From: UBA7672 sp965279085
GTDB lineage: Bacteria > Pseudomonadota > Alphaproteobacteria > Caulobacterales > Hyphomonadaceae
DNA: 64,000 nucleotides
Direction: 5' to 3'
NCBI GenBank assembly: GCA_965279085.1
Contig: OZ257149.1
Coordinates: 1,550,001 to 1,614,000, forward strand
Shown here: positions 1-8,242 of the stretch, in pieces
Layout of the letters: each line of letters begins with the position of its first letter
Numbering within the stretch: position 1 is the stretch's first letter
The notes under the pieces: model-generated
Databases searched by the model: none
Told to the model about the DNA's origin: nothing
What the model saw: only the letters and a program-made list of their open reading frames with translations
Position numbers and translations under genes: made by a program

Positions 1-5
1 GGCTG

Positions 6-1511
6 TTGGGGCATGAGCTGCGCCTGTTCTGGCGGCGCGGGAAGATGTCGCCGAGAAGCGGCCTGATCCTCGTCGGCTTGCTGCTGACGATCTGGGCCGT
101 CGCAAGCTATTTCGTGTTCATGCGGTTGGGTCCGGTGATCCCGCCTCCGCCCTTCAACGAGGGCCCGGCAAACGGCCTTGCGCTGGCCGCCATCGGCATC
201 GTCATCGCCTTCATTACATCGGTGATGACATCCGGCGCCATACTGGCTGCGGTCGAGGCGATCTACACGCGCAACGATCTCGATCTCCTGCTCTCAACGC
301 CGATCTCGCCCTGGCGCATTCTGATCGTGCGGGCATCCGCCATCGCGGTCGGCGCGATGCCGATCTATGCGGGCCTGCTCGGCCCGCCCCTGCTCTGGAT
401 GGCGATCTTTTCCTCGCCGCTATGGCTATCGGCCATCGTCTTCGTCGTGGCGACGGCCTTCGTGGCGACGGGGCTGGCCCTGCTGGTCGTCACCGCGCTT
501 TTCCGGTTGATCGGGCCGCGCAACACGCGCGTGCTGGCGCAGATTCTCAGCGCGGCAGCCGGCGCGGCGGTGTTCCTGATCTTTCAATATGTGAACGTCT
601 CCTCGCGCGGTGATGGTCCGATGTCGCCCGAGGATGCGCAGGCGATGATCGCGACTTTCAACTTCGATCCGCAAGTCTGGTGGCTGTTCCCGTCCCGCGC
701 CTTCACCGGCGACATCCACTCGATCCTGCTGTGGGTTCTGTTTGCCGGGGCTGTCTTTCCCTTTGGCGTCTACGTCTTCAGCCGCCGGTTCGTGGCGGAC
801 GCCGCGGCAGCCGCCGCCATGGGCACGCGCAAGCGAACGACGGACGCCCGCGTGGCTTCGGTGCGAGGCGGGGTGATGCGGTCGATCATTCGCAAGGAGT
901 TCCGGCTGTTGCTTCGCGATCCTCTGCTGCTGTCGCAGATCGGGCTTCAGCTGATTTACCTGCTGCCGCTCGGCTTCATTCTGGTGCGACCGGATTCCGG
1001 CATTCCCATCATCGCGGCCACTTTCGCGCCGGCGCTAGCCCTGCTCTCGAGCGCGCTGTCCGGAAGTCTCGTCTGGATCACGGTATCCGCCGAGGATGCG
1101 CCGGACCTGATCACTTCAGCTCCCGTGCGCACGCAAATGGTCGACCGCGCCAAGCTGTTCGCAGCCATCACTCCCGTGCTCGCCGTGATGTCGATCCCGC
1201 TTGCGGCGATGCTGTTGCGCGACCCGTGGGCAGGCGTGTGGGCGACGGGCGGCGTGGTTTCGGCCTCGCTATCCGCCGCACTGATCGGGCTCTGGCGCAG
1301 AACGCCGGGCTCGCGCCGCGAGTTCGTGCGGCGCCGTCAGAAGGGCTCAGTGCTCACCGGGCTGGGTCAGTCGCTCGTCGCGATCGGTATCGCCGTCGCC
1401 GCCGGACTTGGCGCCTATGGATGGCCATGGATGGCGCTGATCCCAGCGATCGTGATCGCGGCAATCCTCGGCGCGCTCTACAAGCCGAACAATCCGCTGG
1501 CTGAAGCCTAG
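6..1511 (+). CDS. ABC-2-type transporter permease, probably 5'-truncated by the window edge
   Basis: A polytopic membrane protein of at least 501 residues. The first visible start is a TTG at position 6, but the frame stays open to the left edge, so the true start probably lies outside the window. The protein begins with a short basic cytoplasmic stretch rich in Arg followed by a long hydrophobic helix, and many further helices follow. Around residues 295-310 there is a second charged stretch (RKEFRLLLRDP) that resembles the cytoplasmic start of an ABC-2 permease half, so the protein looks like two permease halves in tandem. It would form the membrane channel of an ABC exporter whose ATPase would lie to the left. 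The substrate cannot be told. Its TAG stop overlaps the stop of the convergent dehydrogenase gene through a shared CTAG. Confidence 0.6.
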   Translation: MGHELRLFWRRGKMSPRSGLILVGLLLTIWAVASYFVFMRLGPVIPPPPFNEGPANGLALAAIGIVIAFITSVMTSGAILAAVEAIYTRNDLDLLLSTPISPWRILIVRASAIAVGAMPIYAGLLGPPLLWMAIFSSPLWLSAIVFVVATAFVATGLALLVVTALFRLIGPRNTRVLAQILSAAAGAAVFLIFQYVNVSSRGDGPMSPEDAQAMIATFNFDPQVWWLFPSRAFTGDIHSILLWVLFAGAVFPFGVYVFSRRFVADAAAAAAMGTRKRTTDARVASVRGGVMRSIIRKEFRLLLRDPLLLSQIGLQLIYLLPLGFILVRPDSGIPIIAATFAPALALLSSALSGSLVWITVSAEDAPDLITSAPVRTQMVDRAKLFAAITPVLAVMSIPLAAMLLRDPWAGVWATGGVVSASLSAALIGLWRRTPGSRREFVRRRQKGSVLTGLGQSLVAIGIAVAAGLGAYGWPWMALIPAIVIAAILGALYKPNNPLAEA

Positions 1512-2830
1512 ACTGTCAGCTTCTGCGGTTTCAGGTCCGCAAACTTGCGGCCATCCTTCGCCATCGAACGCAGCAGACCCGACACTTTCATGTCCGGCAC
1601 ATTCTTCGACACGCGCTCGACCACATCCACCACACGCTGCAGGCCGACCTTGTCGCCAAGGAACATCGGGCCACCCTTGTCCTGCGGCCAGCCATAGCCA
1701 TTGAGCCACGTGACATCGATGTCGCCAGGACGCTGGGCCATTCCCTCTTCCAGGATCGCCGCGCCCTCGTTGATCATCGGGAAGATGCACTCTTCGAGGA
1801 TCTCTTCCTTGGTGACCGCACGTTGCGCAACGCCGGACTTGGCCGCGAACTCCTTCACGATCTCGGCGACTTCGGGAGACGGGCTGCCAACGCGGTTTGC
1901 GTCGTAGTCATAGTAACCCGCGCCCGACTTCTGGCCGCGGCGCGGCGTGCGCTCACAGATCATGTCGCGCAGCGGGTTGGCCGTCGTCGCGCCCGGTTTC
2001 CAGCCGATATCGAGACCAGCGAGGTCGGACATCTGGTACGGCCCCATCTTGAAGCCGAAGGCGTTGAACGCGGCGTCGATATCCCACGGCATCGCGCCAG
2101 CCTTCAGCAGCGCGCCAGCCGGCTGGCCGCGCTTGTAGAGAATGCGGTTACCGATGAAGCCGGGGCACACACCCGCCAGCACGGCTACCTTGTTGATCTT
2201 CTTCGCGAGATCCATCGAGGTCGCGACCACCGCATCGCTCGTGTGCTTGGCGCGAACGATCTCGAGCAACTTCATCACGTTAGCGGGCGAGAAGAAGTGC
2301 AGACCGATCACGTCCTGCGGACGCTTCACGACCGAAGCGATCTCGTTGATGTCGAGCGCGGAGGTGTTCGTCGCGAGGATCGCGCCGGGTTTGCAGATCC
2401 GGTCGAGGTCCGCGAAGATTTCCTTCTTCACGCCCATGTCCTCGAACACGGCCTCGATCACGAGATCGCAGTCAGCGAGCGCATCGCGCGACAGCGAGCC
2501 CGAGAGCAGGCCCATGCGCAGGCCGACTTCTTCCTGCGGGAAGCGGCCCTTGTCGGCAGAATTCTGGTAGTTCTTGCGGATGACGCCGAGGCCGCGCTTC
2601 AGCGCCGCGTCCTGTACTTCCACGATCGTCACCGGGATGCCGACGTTGGCAAAGTTCATCGAAATACCGCCGCCCATCGTGCCGGCGCCGATGACGCCGA
2701 CTTTGGCGATCGGCTTGATCGCGCCGCCAGCCGGCAGACCAACAACCTCCCACGCGGCCTTGGTCGCGGCGGAGATGTAGGCCGAGATCTCGTCGGCCGG
2801 AGCGGCTGGGGCGGTGAGCGTGGCGGTCAT
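1508..2830 (-). CDS. 3-hydroxyacyl-CoA dehydrogenase, NAD-dependent, without hydratase domain
   Basis: About 440 residues from the ATG at 2830, which has an AAGGGA-type ribosome site. A longer reading upstream to 3028 runs through the regulatory region and is unlikely. The enzyme oxidises (S)-3-hydroxyacyl-CoA to 3-ketoacyl-CoA with NAD in beta-oxidation. Visible: a Rossmann NAD motif (VGVIGAGTMGGGI, about residues 40-52), the catalytic His in GLHFFSP with the following Glu in LEIV, a CPGFIGNR linker, then two C-terminal HCDH domains. FadB/FadJ-type proteins of about 700 residues carry an N-terminal enoyl-CoA hydratase domain; here that domain is missing and only some 35 residues precede the NAD fold. 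It is divergent from a TetR gene, its likely regulator. A PaaH-like role in aromatic or branched acyl-CoA breakdown is also possible. Confidence 0.88.
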   Translation of the reverse strand: MTATLTAPAAPADEISAYISAATKAAWEVVGLPAGGAIKPIAKVGVIGAGTMGGGISMNFANVGIPVTIVEVQDAALKRGLGVIRKNYQNSADKGRFPQEEVGLRMGLLSGSLSRDALADCDLVIEAVFEDMGVKKEIFADLDRICKPGAILATNTSALDINEIASVVKRPQDVIGLHFFSPANVMKLLEIVRAKHTSDAVVATSMDLAKKINKVAVLAGVCPGFIGNRILYKRGQPAGALLKAGAMPWDIDAAFNAFGFKMGPYQMSDLAGLDIGWKPGATTANPLRDMICERTPRRGQKSGAGYYDYDANRVGSPSPEVAEIVKEFAAKSGVAQRAVTKEEILEECIFPMINEGAAILEEGMAQRPGDIDVTWLNGYGWPQDKGGPMFLGDKVGLQRVVDVVERVSKNVPDMKVSGLLRSMAKDGRKFADLKPQKLTV

Positions 2831-3025
2831 GGGATTCCCTTGAAGACTGGAAGCGCGGCTGGTCCGCGTCTTGGCTGAAAATCGGGTATGTCCGTGCCGC
2901 CGCGGCAGACGGACGTCAACAGGCCGGGCAAGAGTTTGCTTCGAGAGCGCGGTTATCGCCCGCCCTATCGCTGCATGCGACATTGCGTCAGCAGTTGCCG
3001 CGAGGTCAACATACTTGCTTGTCGG

Positions 3026-3037
3026 CAAACTAGTTTG
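3026..3037. promoter_or_regulatory. Palindromic operator candidate for the TetR regulator
   Basis: CAAACTAGTTTG is a perfect 12-base palindrome lying 15 bases before the TetR start at 3052, in the gap between the divergent dehydrogenase and TetR genes. TetR proteins usually bind such palindromes and repress both themselves and the divergent gene. The assignment rests on position and symmetry only. Confidence 0.5.
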
Positions 3038-3051
3038 TTCAAGTCCATCTC

Positions 3052-3705
3052 ATGAATGGACGGAAAACATCTGGAAAGGGCGCGTCGGTCGACACGCTCG
3101 AAACGGGCCGCCCAACCCAGGCGGAGCGGCGGGAGACGGCCGAGCGCGCCATACTCGAAGCCGCCAAGACCATCGTCGCCGAACGCGGGCTTGAAGCCCT
3201 CACCCTTACCGAAGCCGGCGAGATGGCCGGATACAGCCGCGCCCTGCCGGCCCACTATTTCGGTACGAAAGCGGAGCTTGTCTCCGCACTCGCCGATCAC
3301 ATCCTCGCCAGATACGCCGTGCGCGTGCGCGAAGCGATCGGCCCCGCCGAAGGTCTAGATCGCCTCTGCGAGCGCATCGCCTTTTATGTCGACGATGGCG
3401 TGCGCGATCCCGTCAGCCTGCGCGCCTTCATGGGCATCCTGAGCGCCGGCACTACCAACACCGAACTTGCCTCGCTCGTCGCGCGCCTTACGCGCGAGTC
3501 GGTCGATGGCCTCGCGGACCTGATCAAACGGGGTCGCGACAAGGGGGAAATACGTGCGGATGCTCGGCCGAGGGCCGAAGCGTCTATTGTCTTGGCATCA
3601 ATGCGTGGAGTCATGTTCCAGTGGCTGATCAATCCCGATCACGTAACCCTGTCGCGCGTGCGCGACAGCCTGGTGGCGAACATTCGGCGGTCGCTCGGCC
3701 CCTGA
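3052..3705 (+). CDS. TetR/AcrR family transcriptional regulator
   Basis: 217 residues from an ATG. After a polar tail of about 20 residues the TetR_N helix-turn-helix is clear: an AERAILEAAKTIVAERG helix, a TLTEAGEMAGYSRA recognition segment and the AHYFGTKAELVSAL ending (about residues 28-80). The rest is helical, as expected for a ligand-binding domain, which in this family often senses acyl-CoA or aromatic ligands. It sits head to head with the 3-hydroxyacyl-CoA dehydrogenase gene, with a 12-base palindrome in the gap, and is followed on the same strand by an acyl-CoA-synthetase-like gene that overlaps its 3' end. The simplest reading is a local repressor of this catabolic block, including itself. 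The ligand is unknown. Confidence 0.88.
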   Translation: MNGRKTSGKGASVDTLETGRPTQAERRETAERAILEAAKTIVAERGLEALTLTEAGEMAGYSRALPAHYFGTKAELVSALADHILARYAVRVREAIGPAEGLDRLCERIAFYVDDGVRDPVSLRAFMGILSAGTTNTELASLVARLTRESVDGLADLIKRGRDKGEIRADARPRAEASIVLASMRGVMFQWLINPDHVTLSRVRDSLVANIRRSLGP

Positions 3706-4925
3706 CGGAGCCGGTTGCGCGTAGTCTGGAATACTGGGCCGCCACGCGCGGCGCCAGGCCCGCCCTCTATGAGGGCGACATGACGCTGACCTATCGCGAC
3801 TGGAACGAGTATGCCGACATGCTGGCGGATTCGTTCGCGGCGCGTGGGCTCGGCTCGGGCGACGTCATCGCCGTGCGCTGCCGCAACCGTATCGAGTGGG
3901 CGGTCATCGCGATCGCCTGCGCGAAGATCGATGCGCGGCTGCTGACACTCGACACTGATCTGACGCCACGCGCTTTGCGCGAGCGCATCATCGTCAGCGA
4001 TATCTCCGCGATCATCATCGGCGACGTCGCGCCGATCCGATTTGCGCCGGCGCTTGAAGGCCTGCAGCTGCGGCTGCGCGCATCGATGGATGGCGCTTTT
4101 CCGGGCTTCTACAATTTCTGGGACCTGTTTCCGCCTGTGGCGCAGCCGCGTTTCGGTCGCGCCCAGCCATCGCTTCTGGCCTGGACCGCCGGCGCTGCGG
4201 GCGCGCCGCTGCCTGTGGGGCTGCCGCCGCGCCGCTCGGCCGCTGCATCCATCTCCCGTCCTCCGGTTCCGGAAACGGGCGCGTCGCTGATTACCGTGCC
4301 GCTGCATCGCGTCTGGGGGCCGGTGCAGTTCTGGGCGGCGCTCAGCGCAGGCCGGGCAATCGCGCTGATGCGCCATTTCGATGCGGCTGTGGCGCTGGAG
4401 GACATCCGCCGTCATCGGATCACGCACTGGAGTTCGTTGCCCGAGACCTTCCTTGAGCTGCGCCGCCTCGGCACCACGGCTGTGCGCCAAGCCGATACGT
4501 CGTCACTGCAGGAGCTGATCATCGGAGGCGCGCCGGGGCCGTGGACGTTGAAGTCGTGGCTGAGCGATGTGTTCGGGCCGATCGTCAGTGAGGCCTATGG
4601 CGCGACCGAGACCGGGCTTATCGCGACGATGCCGGTGATCCGCCATCGCGACAAACCCGGCAGCTGCGGCCGACCGATACGCGGTGTCAGCGTCGAGATC
4701 CGTGATGCTGATGGTCAGCGCGTTGCACCCGGTGAGCTAGGAGAAATCTGGGCGCGCACGCCGCGCACGATCGAGTGCGACCTGCCCGTCTCATCGCCGC
4801 GCGTACGCCGCGATGCGGACGGATACATCGCCACGGGCGACGCTGGCCGGATGGACGATGACGGCTTCATCTACATCACCGGCAAGTCTGTCGCGGCGGA
4901 TCAAGAGGTCCGTCACGCCGGATAG
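3621..4925 (+). CDS. Truncated, degenerate AMP-dependent acyl-CoA synthetase-like protein
   Basis: About 434 residues from a GTG start that overlaps the TetR gene by 85 bases. The only other plausible early start is a CTG near 3702, and homology-like sequence begins about there. The fold is that of an ANL-family adenylating enzyme: the N-terminal RPALYEGDMTLTYRDW segment, the YGATETG motif (about residue 327) and the ATGDAGRMDDDG motif (about 404). Two things are wrong for an active enzyme. The phosphate loop, normally like SGTTGxPK, reads TAGAAGAPLPV (about 188) and lacks its Lys. The C-terminal domain of about 100 residues is absent, the protein ending at the hinge (YITGKS then 13 residues). 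It may be a decaying gene or a CoA-ligand relative with a new role. Next come the VOC, CMD and SDR genes. Confidence 0.7.
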   Translation: MADQSRSRNPVARARQPGGEHSAVARPLTEPVARSLEYWAATRGARPALYEGDMTLTYRDWNEYADMLADSFAARGLGSGDVIAVRCRNRIEWAVIAIACAKIDARLLTLDTDLTPRALRERIIVSDISAIIIGDVAPIRFAPALEGLQLRLRASMDGAFPGFYNFWDLFPPVAQPRFGRAQPSLLAWTAGAAGAPLPVGLPPRRSAAASISRPPVPETGASLITVPLHRVWGPVQFWAALSAGRAIALMRHFDAAVALEDIRRHRITHWSSLPETFLELRRLGTTAVRQADTSSLQELIIGGAPGPWTLKSWLSDVFGPIVSEAYGATETGLIATMPVIRHRDKPGSCGRPIRGVSVEIRDADGQRVAPGELGEIWARTPRTIECDLPVSSPRVRRDADGYIATGDAGRMDDDGFIYITGKSVAADQEVRHAG

Positions 4926-4977
4926 CGTGTGCGAGAATTGCGGGATAGACAGGCGCTAGACCTGTTGGGAGGAAACG

Positions 4978-5511
4978 ATGAAACTGGTTGCTGCAGCATC
5001 GCTGCTTGCGCTCGCACTTGCCGCTTGCAGTGGCGAGGCAACATTGGAAGTGAAGACTCCGACACCGGCACCGGTTGTCGCTGAAGCTCCACCTCAGAAG
5101 GATCCGCTGCTTTCGGCTGTCGGTATCGGCGTGTCCGATCTCGCCAAGTCGACGGATTTCTACGTCAACGTCATGGGGATGGAGAAAATCCGCTCGTACA
5201 AGCTCGACTACATGGACGAGGAAGTGCTCGGCTATCCGGAGGCAGAGAGCTACATCGTGCTCATGCATTGGACCGACGGTTCGGCACGCAACTACAAGGA
5301 CCTGCCGATCAAGGTTGTGACACGCGTGAAGGATCCTGTGGCGCTGGCGGCAAAGATCAAGGCGGCCGGATACGAAGTGACACGCGAGCCGCAACCGAGC
5401 GGCCAGGTTGGCGGCGCGATTGTCGGCTTCGCGAAGGATCCGGACGGATACGTGCTCGAACTTCTGCCGCTGCGCCAGCCGGCGCCGCCAGCGCCCCCTG
5501 CTCCGAACTGA
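4978..5511 (+). CDS. VOC (glyoxalase/dioxygenase-fold) domain lipoprotein
   Basis: 177 residues, start fixed by a strong GGGAGG site at 4967-4972. The first 17 residues form a lipoprotein signal peptide with lipobox LAAC (Cys17). A Pro/Thr-rich linker to about residue 42 precedes a single vicinal-oxygen-chelate domain: GIGVSDLAKSTDFYVNVMGM near its start and GFAKDPDGYVLELL near its end. A short Pro/Ala tail closes it. VOC proteins include glyoxalases, extradiol dioxygenases and binding proteins; metal ligands cannot be assigned safely. Attachment to a membrane is unusual for this fold and places it in the periplasm. It sits between the synthetase-like gene and the CMD gene (9 bases before the latter), probably in one transcript with them. 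Confidence 0.82.
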   Translation: MKLVAAASLLALALAACSGEATLEVKTPTPAPVVAEAPPQKDPLLSAVGIGVSDLAKSTDFYVNVMGMEKIRSYKLDYMDEEVLGYPEAESYIVLMHWTDGSARNYKDLPIKVVTRVKDPVALAAKIKAAGYEVTREPQPSGQVGGAIVGFAKDPDGYVLELLPLRQPAPPAPPAPN

Positions 5512-5520
5512 GGAAATTCC

Positions 5521-6090
5521 ATGCGTCTCGCAAAGCCCCGTATCGCTCCGCTGCAGGATTCGGAGTTCACGCCTGAACAGGTCGAGCGGCTGGAAAAGTC
5601 GCGGCAGAAAGACGGGTCGATCCTCAATATCTTCCGCACGCTGGTGCGCTCGCCGGATGCGTTCCGGGCGTTCTCGTGGTGGGGCGGCTATGTGCTTGGG
5701 CGCAACTCGCTGTCACCGCGTGATCGCGAGATCGCGATCCTGCGCGTCGGCTGGCTGTGCAAGTCGGGATATGAGTGGACGCAGCATCATCGCATTGGCC
5801 TGCAGTCAGGACTGAACGAAGCGGAGATCGAGCGCATCAAGTCGGGCGCGGGCGCGGATGGCTGGAACGCAGCCGAGCGCGCGCTGATCGCGGCGGTGGA
5901 CGATCTCAATCGGGATCACTTCGTTTCCAACCCGTCGTGGGCGGAGCTTTCGAAGCATTACAACGAGCGGCAGTGCATGGATCTGGTGTTCACCGTGGGT
6001 CAGTACACGCAGGTGTCGATGATCCTGAACTCGTTCGGTGTGCAGCTCGACAAGGGCCAGACGCTGGATCCTGACCTGAAGGCGTTCTGA
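5521..6090 (+). CDS. Carboxymuconolactone decarboxylase family protein
   Basis: 189 residues, ATG 9 bases after the VOC stop. It has the all-helical AhpD/CMD-like pattern: a REIAILRVGWLCKSGYEWTQH helix (about residues 70-90) followed by GLxxAEIERIKSG and a second helix pair. The classical AhpD CxxC redox pair is not present; a single Cys (WLCKSGYEW) stands where the motif would be, followed by a conserved-looking EWxxH. That pattern is more typical of the CMD branch linked to aromatic or terpenoid breakdown than of peroxidase partners. It is two bases upstream of the SDR start, which implies co-translation. A carboxylyase or lactonase role is an inference from family alone. Confidence 0.85.
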   Translation: MRLAKPRIAPLQDSEFTPEQVERLEKSRQKDGSILNIFRTLVRSPDAFRAFSWWGGYVLGRNSLSPRDREIAILRVGWLCKSGYEWTQHHRIGLQSGLNEAEIERIKSGAGADGWNAAERALIAAVDDLNRDHFVSNPSWAELSKHYNERQCMDLVFTVGQYTQVSMILNSFGVQLDKGQTLDPDLKAF

Positions 6091-6092
6091 GC

Positions 6093-6890
6093 ATGGCTGG
6101 CAGGCTCGCGGGGAAAACGGCGATAATCGTCGGCGCCGGCCAGACGCCCGGTGAGACAATCGGCAATGGCCGCGCGATGTCCGTCCTGTTCGCGCGCGAA
6201 GGCGCGCACGTCATGTGCGTGGATCGGCACATGGGGAGCGCCGAGGAGACGGTGAAGATGATCGCCGGAGAAGGCGGTCAGGCTTTCGCATTCGAGGCCG
6301 ACATCACCAAGGGAGCTGAATGCTCCGCGATCGCACGTGAAGCGATCGTGCGGATGAAGCGGATCGATATCCTCGTGAACAATGTCGGCACAGGCCGTGG
6401 CGACGCCCCACCCCACGCGATTGAGGAAGAGGCGTGGGACCGGATTATGGACATCAACCTCAAGTCGATGGCGATGACGATCCGCCACGTGCTTCCGGTG
6501 ATGCGACAGCAGAAGGCTGGAGCGATCCTGAACATCTCTTCGCTGGCGGCGATCGCGGGGCATCACATGGTGACCTACGAAGTCTCTAAGATGGCGGTGA
6601 ACCGGCTGACAACGGTGGTGGCGGCGGGGAACGCGAAGCACGGGGTCCGTTGCAACGTGATCATGCCGGGACTGATGGACACGCCGATGGCCATCACGGG
6701 CATCGCGGCGGCCAGCGGTAAATCGGCCGAGACCCTGCGCGCCGAGCGCAATGCCCGAGTTCCCATGGGCCATATGGGTTCGGGCTGGGACACAGCTTTT
6801 GCGGCGCTTTTCCTGTGCTCCGACGAGGCCCGGTTCATTACCGGCGCCGTGCTGCCGGTGGACGGCGGAACCTCGGTCACCATCGGATAG
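6093..6890 (+). CDS. Short-chain dehydrogenase/reductase (SDR)
   Basis: 265 residues, starting two bases after the CMD stop. It is a classical SDR: a dinucleotide-binding GAGQTPGETIGNG loop at about residues 13-25 (longer than the usual TGxxxGxG), the NNVG motif near residue 94, a Ser in LNISSLAA, and the catalytic YEVSK (about residues 158-162). The end carries FITGAVLPVDGG, usual for the family. It would oxidise or reduce a hydroxyl or keto group with NAD(P)(H). As the last gene of the run TetR - synthetase-like - VOC - CMD - SDR it fits a dehydrogenation step in a small catabolic route. The substrate is unknown. Confidence 0.88.
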   Translation: MAGRLAGKTAIIVGAGQTPGETIGNGRAMSVLFAREGAHVMCVDRHMGSAEETVKMIAGEGGQAFAFEADITKGAECSAIAREAIVRMKRIDILVNNVGTGRGDAPPHAIEEEAWDRIMDINLKSMAMTIRHVLPVMRQQKAGAILNISSLAAIAGHHMVTYEVSKMAVNRLTTVVAAGNAKHGVRCNVIMPGLMDTPMAITGIAAASGKSAETLRAERNARVPMGHMGSGWDTAFAALFLCSDEARFITGAVLPVDGGTSVTIG

Positions 6891-7028
6891 GGCCGATTTG
6901 CTGGGATTTCAGCGACAGCAGGCCGCAGGGACTAACACAGGTGAAGGGCGCAAGGCCGGGAATGGTCAAGTAATTCCTAAGCCTTTGAGCCCAGACTCCC
7001 CTTTGTTGGGTAACAACCTCGCGCGCGT

Positions 7029-7373
7029 ATGTTCGGAAAGAAAGCTGACAAACCGGATCCCCTTGCGGACCGCATGCGAAAGATCGCGGCGGCCCCTGCG
7101 GACGACGTTGTCTACTCCTCGGCCGGACCCGGCGAGAAACGCGCGCCCCGCCAGCCCACTTTCAAGTCCGCCACCGTGACCACGCTGGGCGGCGAACGCA
7201 TCGATGTCGTAGTCAAGAATGTGAGCTCGACCGGCGCGCGGATCGAGTTCGTGCGCGACGTTTCGCTGACCGACCGGGTGATGCTTTCCGAGCCGACGAT
7301 GCGGCTGAAGACCTGGGCTTATGTCGTGTGGCAGACGCGCGGCGCGGCGGGTCTGCAGTTCGCCCAGACTTGA
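7029..7373 (+). CDS. PilZ-domain protein (putative cyclic-di-GMP receptor)
   Basis: 114 residues. After a polar N-terminal half, a PilZ-like beta-barrel occupies about residues 38-112. The VKNVSSTGARIEF segment matches the (D/N)xSxxG half of the c-di-GMP-binding motif. The Arg-rich half (RxxxR) is represented only by KRAPRQP just before, so binding is plausible but not certain. The ending (WAYVVWQTRGAAGLQF) is typical of single-domain alphaproteobacterial PilZ proteins. It is monocistronic in appearance, with about 140 bases upstream. A short inverted repeat (TTGTT, four bases, AACAA) lies at 7003-7016. Confidence 0.8.
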   Translation: MFGKKADKPDPLADRMRKIAAAPADDVVYSSAGPGEKRAPRQPTFKSATVTTLGGERIDVVVKNVSSTGARIEFVRDVSLTDRVMLSEPTMRLKTWAYVVWQTRGAAGLQFAQT

Positions 7374-7473
7374 AACAATGACCGCTGACCCTGCGACACA
7401 GGCCCGCGCGGCCTGATCGCCTGCGACCATGCGCGCGCTCGCTCTCGGGGAGTGGGCAGGCCAGCCTGCGGGC

Positions 7474-7857
7474 ATGAACGATCCGGACTCCCAACCCAAG
7501 CGCGATGTGTGGCTCGCCATTCGGCGTGGCCTTCGCCTTTCCTGCCCCTCCTGCGGGCGGGGACGGCTGCTGTCCGGGTATCTGCGCCAGGCGGAAGGCT
7601 GCCTGCATTGCGGCGAGCGGACGGGCGATATCCGCGCCGACGATGCACCGGCGTGGGCGACGATCCTGGTGGTGGGACACGTCGTGTCGCCGCTGTTCTT
7701 TGTGTTCGCGACACCGAAGGCGGATGCGACGCTTGTGCCCTTCCTTGGCATTGCGACGCTGGTTGTCGGGCTGACGCTGTTCCTGCTGCCGCGGATGAAG
7801 GGGCTGTTCGTGGGTATCATCTGGGCCTCACGCGCGGGTGAAGCAGAGCCGGGCTGA
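7474..7857 (+). CDS. DUF983 family membrane protein
   Basis: About 127 residues from the ATG at 7474; an earlier in-frame ATG at 7429 adds 15 residues with no family look. The N-terminal part carries two Cys pairs, CPSC and CLHC (about residues 23-26 and 45-48), which look like a zinc ribbon. After it come a conserved-looking DAPAW segment and two membrane helices. This order is that of DUF983, small inner-membrane proteins common in alphaproteobacteria, often near cytochrome oxidase or nudix genes, with no established function. Here the neighbours are a PilZ gene and, convergent, an RND pump gene. Confidence 0.85.
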   Translation: MNDPDSQPKRDVWLAIRRGLRLSCPSCGRGRLLSGYLRQAEGCLHCGERTGDIRADDAPAWATILVVGHVVSPLFFVFATPKADATLVPFLGIATLVVGLTLFLLPRMKGLFVGIIWASRAGEAEPG

Positions 7858-7868
7858 GCGGCGGTTTC

Positions 7869-7937
7869 CGGATTCGGAAATCCGGATTCGGCGGCGGCGC
7901 ATTTTTGCCGAATCGGCGGATTCGCCGGATTCGGCGA
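7869..7937. repeat. Inverted-repeat cluster with five GANTC sites
   Basis: GANTC occurs at 7871, 7885, 7910, 7919 and 7928. The right half can fold on itself: CCGAATC near 7908 pairs with GATTCGG near 7928, with an inner GGCG/CGCC stem. GANTC is the target of the CcrM methyltransferase in alphaproteobacteria; at this base composition roughly one site per 300 bases is expected by chance. Confidence 0.6.
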
Positions 7938-8217
7938 ATTTAGGAAGATCGGACTTTGTTCGAAACCGTGTCTCCGCATTGGTGGGAGCGCAGTATGCGG
8001 CCTGTGAGGGCGGTGGTGGGTTGGTGGATCCAGATCCTACAACTCTCACGTGCTTGAGCTCTGACTCAGCTCGGAAAACTTTGTGTGACGTGGGTCTGGA
8101 TTCCGCGGGATTGCGGGAGATGGGGTTGCCCCCATCGTCTCGATGCTTCGCATCGATCCACCTCCCCCGCCTTCGGCGGAGGAGGAAAAGCGCCGGCGCC
8201 GTCTGCCAGGAAACGAA

Positions 8218-8242
8218 CATCCCCGGCTTCGGGCCGGGGATG
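8218..8242. terminator. Terminator-like hairpin between convergent DUF983 and RND genes
   Basis: CATCCCCGGC and GCCGGGGATG form a perfect 10-base-pair stem with a five-base TTCGG loop. There is no U-rich tail on either strand, so it may be a Rho-assisted end or 3' stabiliser for the RND transcript, whose stop lies 27 bases away. Confidence 0.5.

Noticed and set aside
2831..3028. N-terminal extension of the 3-hydroxyacyl-CoA dehydrogenase up to 3028
   Set aside because: The added 66 residues cover the promoter/operator gap, have no enoyl-CoA hydratase similarity, and the ATG at 2830 has a ribosome site.
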